Positions 1 through 11,099 of a stretch of DNA of 64,000 nt are shown piece after piece. Below the pieces are notes generated by a model. That model saw only the letters and a list, made by a program, of their open reading frames with translations, was not told the origin of the DNA and made no database searches. Location of the stretch: NCBI GenBank assembly GCA_024291935.2, contig CM044316.1, positions 72,866,501 to 72,930,500 on the forward strand, written 5' to 3'. The position numbers and the translations under genes were made by a program. Every line of letters starts with the position of its first letter. Positions within the stretch are counted from its first letter, which is position 1. The DNA comes from Okapia johnstoni. Taxonomy: Eukaryota; Chordata; Mammalia; Artiodactyla; Giraffidae.

Positions 1-469
1 TCGGTCATTCTGATGTTCCCTGTTGGTGCCTCACTCCGTCCCAGGGAGAGAACAGGGTTCTCACAAGGTCTCTGTTCATTCCTGGCTGCGCTCTCCTCCC
101 ATTCATGGTGGTGGGAAAGCTAGACATGCCCTCTAGGACTAGAGGCCTCCACCTTGGCTGAACTTGACTTGCTACCAAGGGACTGCCCACTTAATATGCT
201 AGAATTCTTGCCACGGTAGCTGCTTCCATGCAAATATGGAACCACAGTGCCCCCCATTGCTCCTTGTCTGCCTTTATGAGCCAGGGAGAGATCACCACCC
301 TCGTCAAACCCTCCCCCTCACATTCCCACACTCATAATGAAACCTCTCCATGATTCACATCTGCTCCAGGAGTAACCATTTCCCAGGATTGCTGAGAGTC
401 GGAAAAACCCCACTTCTGTTAATCAGGATGTGGCCTGGCCTCATAACCAAGAAGGAGAATAACACAAAC
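1..469. other. Unassigned sequence, no gene seen
   Basis: No repeat family, RNA gene or convincing open frame is recognised. The longest frame is a 61-codon minus-strand run touching the window edge with no coding signal. Confidence 0.5.
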
Positions 470-690
470 ATTTTACATTAGTGTACAGTATATATTTTAA
501 ACGTGGGGTATCTGTCCTACTCATGACTACTTCATCATGTACGCGAAGTAAGCAAAAAGTTTGTGCATTTTCTGAGAATTCATTTACATATTAAATGATC
601 TGCCTTTCAATAGTTTCATTTTTCTATTTACTATGGCCTTATTCATGTACATCCAATGTATAAGTTATTGAACTATTTACAGCTGGCACT
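470..690. repeat. Diverged repeat block, copy 1 (partner at 2060-2295)
   Basis: This block resembles 2060-2295 in the same orientation. The best-kept core is 571-610 against 2161-2200, 36 of 40 bases identical and exactly 1590 bases apart. Weaker similarity with small gaps extends to both sides, for example the ctgtcc(t/c)ac...tactt segment upstream and the tata...tttac...agctg(g/c)c segment downstream. It is either an old local duplication or two copies of a repeat family I do not recognise. Confidence 0.6.
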
Positions 691-2059
691 TATTTGAAGA
701 TCTAAAAGATACACACCTCTTTTTGTAGACTTCCTCCTTATTCTAAATCTGTTTAAACCAACATAAAGTAGACACTAAGGAGAGTAGGTGTGAGAAGGTG
801 GGGATGTTCAGACTTAACACTAACATTTATATAATGTTCTCAATGATATATGTGGGTTATATGGAACTTACAAATGTAATTAGTAGAACAGGATAAATCT
901 ATGTGGGGAGGCTGGCTTACTTATAACAGACTTTTGAAGTATTTTATTGAATTGATATGACTGCAAAATTAATGCAGTGATTAATTAATTAACATGTGAT
1001 TTAAAAATCCCAACCGTATAGCACTGTATAAAATAAAAGTTCATTTTTGGTGTCAGGTTTAGAGATAGAATAAGTGTCAAGGACGTCTTTGGTACAAATT
1101 TCTTGGAAGTTTTTTAAAAATGTATTTTACACTTGTGTAGGATCATTTTGGTGTGATTATGCAAAAATATCTCAGATTGGAGGTCTACACAAAAACCACA
1201 GTTTTCACTGCTATAGCTTTATAAGACAATTCAATATGTGTCCGGTCAAAGGCCCACTGATTATTCTTTTTTACTCCCTCTAAATTTTATTGATGACTCT
1301 TTGTTGTTTATTGTTCATTTGGTCAAGAACTGAATTAAACTTTGACTTGACTGAAGCAGCATTTTTAGCAGCTAAGAGAAATGACAATGTCCAAAGGCAT
1401 GATCTTTCGATGCAACTCTGTTATACGCTGTAGGTGTTTTGTTTCTGCAAGGAGCACCAGAAACTATGTTGACCCTCAATGCTTAACATTTGTCCTCATG
1501 GTAAATTAGCATTTGTGAACACAGTTGGTGGTTCATTCTATTTTTACACTCTTTTTTCCCAGTGGTGGTGGGGGGGCAGTCTGAAAGGTGTGAATGTGTT
1601 AGCTGATCTATCAGTACCTTATTGGAACATAAGTCAAGTGCAACTCTCTTAACAGAAATGGTGCGGTATAAGTGATGGTTAGGAAAAGAGGAGACAAGTA
1701 GTTGTGAGAAAGAGGAACAAACTTCACATTACAATTACAAACTAGGAAGTTGGCTCTTAACTAATTTTGTTTTTCCTGCGGCTGCTCTTTGTAACTTCAC
1801 CAAATTTATTCAAAGGTATCTATACACACAGTTTCTAGGTGGCAGCACAAACTTACCACCCATTCTTTCTCTCATGTTCTTGGAGGTTGGGATGAGCAGA
1901 GACCTACTCAAGGTATTCAGGTCTGGGGATTTTATTTTAAAGATAAATAGCAAAATGAGGACTCTAAGCTCTTTCAGGTTACAAGGAGAAGAGAATCTTG
2001 CCATGAGGGTTAAACACAAGATGTCCACTGAAATAGTAGTAATGGGGAAAAAAATGAGT
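691..2059. other. Unassigned AT-rich sequence, no gene seen
   Basis: Short frames occur on both strands (for example 1074-1283 plus and overlapping frames near 1810-2190) but they overlap on opposite strands and have no splice or codon evidence. A G-rich run lies near 1568-1577. Confidence 0.5.
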
Positions 2060-2295
2060 TTTATATTGGCATATATGGCATATTTTGAAGCATGGATTAA
2101 CTGTCCCACATATGAATACTTTGCTACACAAGCAAAACAAGAAACAAAAGCATGCATTTTTATGAGAATTCATTTGTATATTAAATGATCTGCCTCTCAA
2201 ATACTTTGATTTCTCTCTCACGTTTACCATTTATACTAAATAATAATTTATAATAAGTGTTTGGATGTTTACTAACAGCAGCTGCCAATTCAGGC
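2060..2295. repeat. Diverged repeat block, copy 2 (partner at 470-690)
   Basis: This is the second member of the pair described at 470-690. The overlapping short frames at 1810-2230 on both strands fall inside or beside this repeat and are not supported as genes. A mariner MITE lies just beyond this copy and has no equivalent beside copy 1. Confidence 0.6.
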
Positions 2296-2319
2296 CTCAA
2301 GGAACTAGAACAGAATCTG

Positions 2320-2399
2320 TTGGGCTGGCCAAAAACTTTGTTCAGGTTTTTTTGTAACATCTGATGGAAAAATTCAAATGAACTTTTTGGCCAAGCCAA
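2320..2399. mobile_element. Mariner-type MITE, 80-bp palindrome
   Basis: The element starts ttgggctggccaaaaa and ends with the reverse-complement form ttttttggccaagccaa-like arm, so nearly the whole 80 bp folds on itself around a short centre near 2359. The TA expected for Tc1/mariner insertion is present on the right (2400-2401) and decayed to TG on the left (2318-2319). The arms match the terminal repeats of the ruminant mariner family (BTMAR-like) and are comparable in design to primate MADE1. It has no coding capacity and would need a transposase in trans. Confidence 0.85.
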
Positions 2400-2401
2400 T
2401 A

Positions 2402-2913
2402 GAATGACATCAGAATATAATGCTTCCTACTCTTACACATCCTCCTAATAGATCTCAAGTTATCTCTGCTTTCCCTTCTTCGGAGACTACTTTACCACCT
2501 CTGACCAGCACTCTCTGCTCGTATTCTCTTTGCTTCTGAGTATCTCCTTACTCCTGATACGTGACATCTCCCTATTGTCCTCCTTTCTCTGTCTCCCTCA
2601 TCCCATGCCACTGCTCTGCCAAATCTCTTTGGATATCTGGCATTCAAACTCACCCAGAGAGAGAATCCGATTAGTTCAGCCTGTCACCATCCTTGCTCAA
2701 AATCTTTTGCAGTAGCCTCTAAATGGACTGCTTTTGTATCACGCATCAGTCCTTGGACCAGTTAACTGTGACCAGGGCAGGGTCACCTGGCAGAAAGCAT
2801 GAGTCTCCATGCCCAGGGAATACCCCTGCAGCTGCTTTTCTCAGAAAGACATCATGCATATGACAGACCTTCAGAGTGGAAGGGCCTGGTTAGTATGGGA
2901 AAGTTTTAGATTT
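2402..2913. other. Unassigned pyrimidine-rich stretch
   Basis: The 2410-2720 part is rich in C and T and vaguely resembles L2 3' sequence, but not well enough to call. A 62-codon plus frame at 2530-2715 is low-complexity by composition and is not supported as a gene. Confidence 0.4.
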
Positions 2914-3600
2914 TTATTCATGCTCACTAAAGGGGTCAACACTTGTATTGCCACAAATGCAGGTCTTGACATTGGTCATTGAAATGACAGGGCACCACGA
3001 ATGCAGCTCAAAGTCGCATGTGTTGGCAGCAAAGATTTCTTGGCCTTTACACTCAAATACAGCAGTGAGTGACTCCAGCCAGAGAGGCATAGCTGGTGGG
3101 GCATATGGTATGTGACCTAGATTTCCCAAATCATTTCAGCCTGGAGATAGGACATCAACATCAATAGCCAAATAGCATTTGTCAAAGATTATCATTGTGT
3201 GCTCAGAAGGAACCATTTCTGTTTGTTTTGTTTTTTTCACATGGAGCTTGCATGTCCCAGGGGGTTTCTCCCTTGTGCTTGGAGAACTAACCCTCTTGAC
3301 TACCATGGTGTGTCTGAATTCTCTCCTTCTTTTGTCTTGATTCCTGGTGATGAAGATCCTGGTGGCAGCTGTGCCTCCCACCAAAAACACCACCACAGCT
3401 GCTTCTGCCCCTGCCGCTGCCTACAGAAGAAGATGTCACAAGATCTACCCCAAGTGTAACTCTGCCCGAGTAAGGACATGACAAACAGCCACAGCTGCAG
3501 CAAACTCTGCTTCCACTAATGTTGATGCTTTCATGGTCAGTAATGTCACCACGATTAGTGCCACTCCTGGTGCCTATGGGCCAGCTGCCTTGCACATGTA
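2914..3600 (-). pseudogene. Possible decayed coding sequence, unidentified
   Basis: On the minus strand one reading frame runs from about 3396 down to 2914 with a single in-frame stop (TGA near 3137-3139) between an 86- and a 71-codon block. The conceptual product has a hydrophobic VVVFLVGG stretch followed by basic residues (QDKRRR) and then a cysteine-containing tail with CGNTS, a layout that would fit a small single-pass membrane protein. The same frame extended to about 3600 meets three or more stops, so any gene here is broken. I do not recognise the family. No introns are visible inside the frame, so a processed pseudogene is one reading; chance is another. Confidence 0.25.
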
Positions 3601-4232
3601 ATGCCCCAGAGAGATGTTAGAAAGACTAGCTTTTTAACTTCTACTTGTTCTTCCACTCATATTTTATCCTCCATAAACTTGGCCATGTGGCTATAGGAGC
3701 TGAGCCAGAGTGTAATCTAGGTGACAAATTGTGTCCAGAGTCATCCCTCCCTTCCAATATCAGTTCACTGGCTCTTCTCCATCTCCTCATGGCTTTGGAA
3801 TGAGTTCTTTCTCTCAAATGTCTTGGTACCTCCTATGTATAGGAATAAGGCCTCAAGAATCCCACCAACTGCAGAGTAATTAGCCACTTCTGAGGAATTA
3901 GCTATACCTTGTTATGTGATTAAGTAATTTTTAGAGGTCACCCAGATTAAAAGATACAGTCTATAAGTATGTGTTTAAGGAGATTAGGGATATCTTAATA
4001 TATATGATTGAACAAGAATTCAAATTCCATCAGTTGTATTCTTTCCTGTCTAAAGAAAGAAAGAGAAGGTAGGTGGTCTTCCTGGATTACAAAAATGGAA
4101 AGACCAAGATGCAGAAAGTTTTACATGTACTCAACATCATCCAGACGAAGAAGATGCTGAATCTGGCAGACAAAGCTATCCCAATCATTTCCAATGAATA
4201 GTCTATTTTAGTATAAAAAATAGCTCCTCCTT
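3601..4232. other. Unassigned sequence, no gene seen
   Basis: No recognised repeat. A short plus-strand frame near 4069-4198 reads coding-like by eye but has no start, splice site or family match. Confidence 0.4.
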
Positions 4233-4240
4233 CTTCACCA

Positions 4241-4451
4241 GGTTGTTCATTGTTCAGTAAGTCATGTCTGACTCTTTTGTGACCCCATGGACTGTAGCCT
4301 GCTAGGCTCCTCTGTCTATGGGATTTCCCAGGCAAGAATACTGGAGTGGGTTGCCATTTCCATCTCCAGGGGATCTTCCCAACCCACAGATTGAAATTGT
4401 GTCTCCCACACTGGCAGGTGGATTCTTTACCACTGAGCCACCAGGGAAGCC
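4241..4451 (-). mobile_element. Bov-tA SINE
   Basis: tRNA-derived ruminant SINE in reverse orientation. The right end gccaccagggaagccc is the complement of the tRNA-like head ggcttccctggtggctcag, and the left end is the tail side. The 8-bp direct repeat cttcacca at 4233-4240 and 4452-4459 is the target-site duplication. The 135-codon minus frame at 4087-4494 runs through it and is a SINE artefact. Confidence 0.95.
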
Positions 4452-4459
4452 CTTCACCA

Positions 4460-5694
4460 TAGCCTGAGTAAAGTACTTCCTCAAGATTATTCATGTACTT
4501 GCTCTATTTCTATGTTCACCAAAACATTCTTGTGGATTATTAAATGCATTTGTTTTGGACATTAATAAATTGGGGACACTGCAGGGGAATCTGTCCTCAT
4601 CTTTAGGGTTGGACACAGAAGTAGTTCTCTGTATAATATTGAGTAAATGCACACTCTATTTACTGACTATATCCTACTTTAAAGTTTCAGAAAGTTACTC
4701 AAAGTAAACTCTTTACTGGGAATTATGGGCACTCTCAATTCATAAACATCGTTATCTTCCTAAATTCACATTTTTGTATGATACTTACTTTAAGTGGGAA
4801 ATTAGAGAGACATCACTCAGTTTCTTTGAAAATAATAATTTTTCTAAAACTACAGAGAATATGCCTTTTGTGAAAAAAAAACGTATTTATGCTGTCTTTT
4901 TATTTCCCCTAGGGCTATTAAACACTGTGTGCTAGTCCTTTATCAGAAGTGTTTATACAGCATGATTTTGTTTATTTAGATGCTTGTAGAGTGTAAAATT
5001 ATGGGTTTGGTGGTTTGCAGCTAGAATTTGCTTCCCCACTTCCATTCTTGCTTTTACTTGAATTTTGAAGGGGTGGTTTTTTTTTTGGTATATTTTTGTT
5101 TTTGTCTGTAGAGCAGATAAAGAGTATTTAAACTCCCCAACGAACTCTCCACAGATTGATAGTTGGGGAGAATTCCTCTCCATTTCAGAGCTGCACAATT
5201 TTCAAGTCAAGTCATATAAAAGGAGCATGACTTGGGTCAGGCTGGGGATTGGCCTTGAAATGTCTGTAGCTTTTCCGCAACACAGTAAGTTGTCTGCTTG
5301 CCCTTCTTCTGTCCCAGAAGAGATTCTATTCTCTTTTTAATTTAGGATGCAATTTAGGAAGGCTGATTGGCTCAATGCTGTGGAGAATATCAGTTTCAAT
5401 TCATTTTCTTTACATGAGTCAATTATAAACCCACTTTGGAAGAAAACTCTAGAGCTGAGTTGTTTATTCTTCTCAATGGGTGTGTTGCCCTGCACTCTCG
5501 CACAGGGAAACAGTAGCCTTTGTCAGTTTCTTAAACTGCTCTCAGCTCATCCTGACTGTGACTTCTAAACTCAGACTCTTCAGAGCTACAGTTAGTTCGC
5601 CTTTCAGAAGTCTACATCAAGTTACAATTATTGAACTTAACTCAAACATGCACAGCTTTTATTTTTGTTTTGTTTTGAAAGGCTGAGAGCTCTG
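4460..5694. other. Unassigned AT-rich sequence, no gene seen
   Basis: Short frames at 4953-5686 are on both strands and overlap. A donor-like cacagtaagt near 5281-5290 has no matching acceptor with an open frame. No repeat family is recognised. Confidence 0.45.
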
Positions 5695-6310
5695 GTTTTT
5701 GTTTTGTTTCAGTTTTTGGTTGCAACTAACAGAAAATGATCTAGAACTAAGCCAGGCAACCAAAATAGGAAAGGGGAGTTACTGGTTCATGGAGACTAAG
5801 GATTGAAGAAACAGAAAGGATACAAATGCATCTGGGCCGGAAGTCAACAGGAAATGTCCAGCCCACCGGTGTTTTGCAAGGTCTCTCTCATTCTCATTCT
5901 CCTTCTCCCCCTTTCCCTCTCCATGACTCTTGTTAGGCTACTCTTGGGAATTGCCTTCATTCTCTTTCACTGAAGTCTTAACTTCCCCATGGGGCAAGAC
6001 ACCATGATGGCTTTTCATTTCCCATTGTGGGATTCCTGTGTACCAGAGGGGTCCTGAGTCTCTGATTGGTGGTCAGAACTTCTCAGGACAGAGTTTTGAA
6101 TGGCTCAGCTGGGCAGGTGCCCATCTCTGGACTAATCAAAGTACTAATCAGCAGTGCTGCCTTGTAAGAATTTGGTGGTTTCTATGGGAAACCACCACGG
6201 GTTGGATGAGGAGGGAAGGAAGGAGGAGGAACAAGTCCCCCAAAAGGGCAGGGAGTATGGGTGCTTGGCATCCACAAAAAGGAAACAATGTATGCCTGTT
6301 TGAGACTGTG
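5695..6310 (+). repeat. Ancient mammalian interspersed repeat, family unassigned
   Basis: The sequence follows the layout of a widespread mammalian repeat: a 'ttggttgcaactaacagaaa' start, a 'ggag(t)tta(c)tggttcatg' segment, a CT-rich middle, and an end with 'accaatca'-like and 'gggtgcttggcatccacaaaaa' motifs. I recognise the pattern but cannot name the family with confidence. The 94- and 60-codon frames inside it are not genes. Confidence 0.5.
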
Positions 6311-6451
6311 GTACAGCTATAGGTGCACAAGGGTATTCCTTTTCCTTATTTGAATGAGTTAGCTGACATACGTTGGCTACTGCCCCACATTCACTCCTAA
6401 GACTAGACTTTCCCCCTTAAAGCATGTGGGGAAAAAAATAGGCTTACTTGT

Positions 6452-8046
6452 CTGTTCAGTTCAGTTCAGTCACTCAGTGTCCGACTCTTTGTGACCCCAT
6501 GGACTGCAGCACGCCAGGCTTTCCTGTCCATCACCAACTCCCGGAACCTACTCAAACTCATGTCCATCACATCGGTGATGCCATCCAACCGTCTCATCCT
6601 CTGTCGTCCCCTTTTCCTCCCACCTTCAATCTTTCCCAGCATCAGGGTCTTTTCCAGTGAGTTGGTTCTTCGCATCAGGTGGACAAAGTATTGGAGTTTC
6701 AGCTTCAACATTGATCCTTCCAATGACTATTCAGGACTGACTTCTTTTAGGATTGACCGCTTGGATCTGCTTGCTGTCCAACAGACTCTCAAGAGTCTTC
6801 TCCAACACCACAGTTCAAAAGCATCAATTCTTCGGTGCTCAGCTTTCTTTATAGTCCAACTCTTACATCCATACATGACTACTGGAAAAACTGTAGCTTT
6901 GACTAGATGGACCTTTGTTGGCAAAGTAATGTCTCTGCTTTTTAATATGTTGTCTAGGTTTGTCATAGCTTTTCTTCCAAGGAGCAAGCGTCTTTTAATT
7001 TCATGGATGCAATCACCATCAGCAGTGGTTTTGGAGCCCAAAAAAATAAAGTGTGACGCTGTTTCCACTGTTTCCCCATCTATTTCCCATGAACTGATGG
7101 GACCAGATGCCTTGATCTTAGTTTTCTGAATGTTGAGCTTTAAGGCAACTTTTTGACTCTCCTCTTTCACTTTCATCAAGAGGCTCTTTAGGTCTTCTTC
7201 ACTTTCTGCCATAAGGGTGGTGTCATCTGTGTATCTGGGGTTATTGATATTTCTCCCGGCAATCTTGATTCCAGCTTGTGCTTCATCCAGCCTGGTATTT
7301 CACATGATGTACTCTGCATATAAGTTAAATAAGCAGAGTGACAATATACAGCCTTGATGTACTCCTTTCCCAATCTGGAACCAGTCTGTTGTTCCATGTC
7401 CAGTTCGAACTGTTGCTTCTTGACCTGCATACAGATTTCTCAGGAGGCAGGTCAGGTGGTTTGGTAGTCCCATCTCTTGAAGAATTTTCCAGTTTGTTGT
7501 CATCCATACAATCAAAGGCTTTGGTGTAGTCAATAAAGCAAAAGTACATGTCGTCCTGGATCTCTTGCTTTTTCGATAATCCAGCGAATGTTGGCAATTT
7601 GATCTCTGGTTCCTCTGCCTTTTCTAAATCCAGTTTGAACATGTGGAAGTTCATGGTTCATGTACTGTTGAAGCCTGGCTTGGAGAATTTTGAGCATTAC
7701 TTTGCTAGCATGTGAGATAAGTACAATTGTGTAGTAATTTGAACATTCTTTGGCATTGTCTTTCTTTGGGGTTGGAGTGAAAACTGATTTTTCCAGTCCT
7801 GTGGGCACTGCTGAGTTTTCCAAATTTGCTGGCATATTGAGTGCAGCACTTTCACAGCATCATCTTTTAGGATTTGAAATAGTTCAACTGGAATTCCATC
7901 ACCTTCACTAGCTTTGTTCATAGTGATGCTTCCTAAGGCCCACTTGACTTCACATTCCAGCATGTCTGGCTTTGGGTGAGTGATCACACCATCATGGTTT
8001 TCTGGGCCATGAAGATCTTTTTTTTTATAGTTCTTCTGTGTATTCT
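6452..8046 (-). mobile_element. BovB LINE (RTE type), 5'-truncated copy with dead reverse transcriptase
   Basis: The 3' end of BovB in reverse orientation. Reading the minus strand 5' to 3', it enters in the region before the reverse transcriptase fingers (7987), passes the palm (AFDCMDDNKL, 7500-7530), the active-site box (7222-7233), the thumb and C-terminal part (6727-7212), and ends in the gaactgaactgaaca tail (6452-6475). The coding part is split over at least five frames, so it is not functional. The catalytic box reads YTDD here where the copy at 44565-44576 keeps YADD. BovB is the autonomous partner thought to mobilise the ruminant SINEs. The plus-strand frame of 212 codons at 6491-7129 is the antisense shadow of this element. 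Confidence 0.95.
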
Positions 8047-8999
8047 ATGATAATTAAGATCTTTTTTGTACTGTGGCATAAATTATTCAAATAAATTAAC
8101 CAGTTTTACTTCATGAATTTGTCAGTTGATTGGTTGATCCTGTACCCACAAAGGAGTTTGAAGTGGTTTAAAGGAAACACAGTCAAGGCTCCTTAAATTG
8201 TGTGTGATATTACCAAAGTAAAACAAATTTTCCACATAGCCAATGCTGAAAATAAACTGTGATCTCAACTGCAGAATCATTCCTGAAACCCACCCTTCAG
8301 AAGTCTCATAAAACTGCCATTTGGGTTACTTTTAATTTTTTCTGACTTTAAAGGTTATGTAAGCATCGTGCAGCCCATGGCTCCTCCAAATATTGGACAA
8401 AGGAAAACTTCAGAAATCTCCTAGGAATTTCCTCTGGTTGTAAATTAATAGAAAGGATGGAATTTTTGACAGTCAATGGATAAATTTAACAAATGATTAC
8501 TCATTAAAAACATAAACAAAAAGAAGCCAAAGCCACCCTGGCTTTGAGAACTGGCCTCACTAGCAAGATTTTTTTCCCTCATTTTCTTCCCCTTTTTTAG
8601 ATGGCTTTAGACCAAAATGCACTGTTGGAAATGGAACAAACCAGTTATCTCTGCACAAGCTTCTTGCTTTCCTTTCTGCAGGAGCCATCATTGAATTCAT
8701 ACCTTCAGATAGGCAGAGGGACATTTTCCACCAGAGGGCAATTTGGCAATACTTTAGCCATGCAGTCTACAGACATTTATTGAATACCTACTCAGTACCA
8801 GCGACAGGACTAGATGCTGGATTACAGTGCTGAACAGTCAGGACAAGGGCCAGTCTTCATAAAGCTCATAATATTCTCTAGCTTCTCTTCCTCCTCCTGC
8901 TTGTCCTTGAATTTCTCTTTTTACTTGATCTCCTTTGATCATCACACACAGTGTTCCATGTGCATAACTGCCTAATCTCTAGCTCTGTGTATTAGAGTC
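8047..8999. other. Mostly unassigned; MIR/L2-like core at 8768-8880
   Basis: Positions 8768-8880 follow the mammalian 'tttattgaatacctactcagtaccag...actagatgctgg' pattern common to old MIR/L2-type repeats. A 61-codon plus frame at 8601-8783 starts just after a pyrimidine run ending in tttttag (about 8583-8600), but it runs into this repeat and has no donor. The rest is unassigned. Confidence 0.45.
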
Positions 9000-9410
9000 C
9001 CACAGATCTAATGGCAAGTAAAACATGCCTGCATTTCTGGTTACCACGTCAAATTCAATATGCCCCCAAAAATGAACCACCGTCATCTCCCTCAGTGTCC
9101 TCCTTCCCTCACTTTTGATAATTCCAGTCCCATTATCCCTAGCCCATCACTCAGACTTAAAATTTCAAACATCGTTGCAGTGGCTTTAACAGGTCCTTTT
9201 GCTCCCAGTATTTCCTCTCTCTTCGATCCAGATTAAATGTCGGTGTCAGAGGAAAAATTCATAATGAAAACCAATCATTAGTTCAGATCACATATAGGAA
9301 AGAACTTAGTAAGTTATAAAATTGTACTATGTCAGTTCTTTTCCATGTTCATTATTATATTACTACCCAGCTGAGGAGTATTCAATGACTACCTGCACTT
9401 TTTTTTTTAA
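9000..9410 (+). repeat. L2 LINE fragment, part 1
   Basis: Old L2 3'-type sequence in plus orientation, with the typical C/T-rich run of short exon-like words (for example cattcaatatgccc..., ctccctcagtgtcctcc). It appears to continue at 9600 after an L1 insertion. Assignment is by overall pattern only. Confidence 0.5.
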
Positions 9411-9418
9411 CAAAGGTT

Positions 9419-9597
9419 TTTTTTTTTTTTTTTTTTATTGAAGTATAGTTGATTTACAATGCTGTGTTAGTTTTCAGGTGTACGATTCAGTTATACATAT
9501 ATATGTGCACATATACATATTCTTTTTCATATTCCTTTCCATTATATTAATAATTTATTACAGGACATTGAATCTAGCTCCCTGTGATATATAGTAC
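9419..9597 (-). mobile_element. Ruminant L1 3' UTR fragment
   Basis: An 18-base T run followed by attgaagtatagttgattta, caatgctgtgttagttttcaggtgta and later ccctgtgatatatagta is the reverse complement of the cetartiodactyl L1 3' UTR ending in its A tail. It is 5'-truncated at the right. It lies inside an L2 fragment, so it is the younger insertion. Confidence 0.85.
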
Positions 9598-9599
9598 CT

Positions 9600-9840
9600 A
9601 TACTTCTCAAATAAATTCTAAACTCTTGGACTGGGCATTTGAGACCCTATAAGATCCACCCCTTGTGTATTTTTCACTTATTTGCTTTTAACTTTCTGTG
9701 CATTGGACAACTGAAATTGTTCACTGTTCCTTCTAGCCTCATTGAAGAGCCTCCCACTCATGCTTCCCTTTGTCCTGGAACACTTGTCTTCCAATCCATC
9801 CCTCCATGTCTCTCTCCTTGAGACCAAGAATTGGATTCTG
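9600..9840 (+). repeat. L2 LINE fragment, part 2
   Basis: L2-like continuation (ccctataagatccacc..., cttctagcctcattgaagag..., ttccctttgtcctggaacact) after the L1 insertion. Short frames on either strand here are not genes. Confidence 0.55.
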
Positions 9841-10047
9841 CCAGGAGGAGAGGCCCTAACATGAGAGTAATGGCATTCCATGGGGCATAGGATAACTGTG
9901 GCTTCAGGGACTAGTTAATATAAATCTTTATTCGAAAGTGCCAGGCATGAAAAGGATATGAATAAGTATTCTAATTTAGGGGGAGGGGGTGGGCAAAAAG
10001 TTTTATGAAACGTGAGCAGTAGGACGCCAGTGTATACTTTCAAAAGT
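9841..10047. other. Unassigned sequence
   Basis: No repeat or gene recognised. Confidence 0.4.
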
Positions 10048-10156
10048 GGGAATGATGTTGATGTATGGCAGAAACCAACACAATATTGTAAAGCAATTAT
10101 CCTCCAATTAAAAATGGATAATTTTTTTAAAAAATAAATAAATAAAAATAGAGAAT
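10048..10156 (+). mobile_element. Ruminant L1 3' end with A-rich tail
   Basis: The segment gttgatgtatggcagaaacc, then caacacaatattgtaaagca and attatcctccaattaaaa is the highly recognisable 3' terminus of bovine-type L1 in plus orientation, followed by an AAATAAATAAAT-type tail. The body of the element is missing (strong 5' truncation). Confidence 0.85.
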
Positions 10157-11099
10157 CTCAAAAAAAATTAAAGAAGTGGAAGTAGAGGATCTGAGGTTGG
10201 AGTCTGGATGTTTGGACAATCTGGAATTTTGATGTCAAGAGTCGTGGGAGGATGAGTTAGGAGATACAGTCATTTGCAAGAGGGAATGGGGTGAGGGGAG
10301 GAACAGCTGCAGTGACCGAGGACATATGAGAGCTGCTTTGGAAGATTCTCAGGCCTCGAGTCCTTCCGAGTCTCTCCCAGTAGACTCATATCTATCTCCA
10401 CTGTGGATTTGCCCGAGATCTGAGAGCTAATAAAGCCTCCTCTGAATCACATAAACTGGCTACACCATTTTCAATAAAGAGAAAGATGAATAAATTAAAT
10501 TCTACCCTTCTTTGTGTATGTGGTTCATTTAACTTGCACAGACAAAGGACAACTGAAATCTGGAAAATTCCCAAAGATTTATTTTTTTGTGCTTGTCAGC
10601 ACACCTGAGTAAAACCAAACTCCTAAGCATTATTTAATCTAACTTTACAGGTGGCTTCAGGGAGAAATAAATATCTAAATGCTCAGGGGCAAGTCATGTG
10701 TAAAATATGCTTTGTGAAAATGCCTGGTGAATTTTGACATGACATGCTTTATTATAATAATGAATGATCTGATAGTAAAGGGCCCTCGGGCTTTTGAGGC
10801 TCATTGGCGTCAATTGGGGAACAAGGGTAAAGGATTGTATTTTCAAGCTTCGCTGTTATGCTTTATTTTGGAAGTCTTTTTAGAAGTGTTCATAGTTTAT
10901 TATTCAATAGGAGCAACAAAAAATAGATCTACCATAGAATTTTTGTATGAAAGATCTAAAATTATCATCAAGCTATAAATTTATCTCATGATATTTAGTC
11001 TGTGTCAACTCAACTTTGAAAATGAATATAGAAAAGTTAGAATTTTACTTCCTGGTTATTCATATCAACTTTGTATTAATATTTGTGACAGATTTCTCA
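10157..11099. other. Unassigned sequence, no gene seen
   Basis: Contains several AATAAA-like words by chance (10425, 10475) and an 84-codon plus frame at 10727-10978 with no other support. Confidence 0.45.

Noticed and set aside
6491..7129. 212-codon plus frame
   Set aside because: It is the antisense of the BovB coding region. The same holds for 23049-23582 (plus), 45230-45799 (minus), and 51601-52053 (plus).
8601..8783. ATG frame right after a pyrimidine-tract-AG, like a first coding exon
   Set aside because: The frame runs into an old MIR/L2-like repeat and stops; no donor site is seen.
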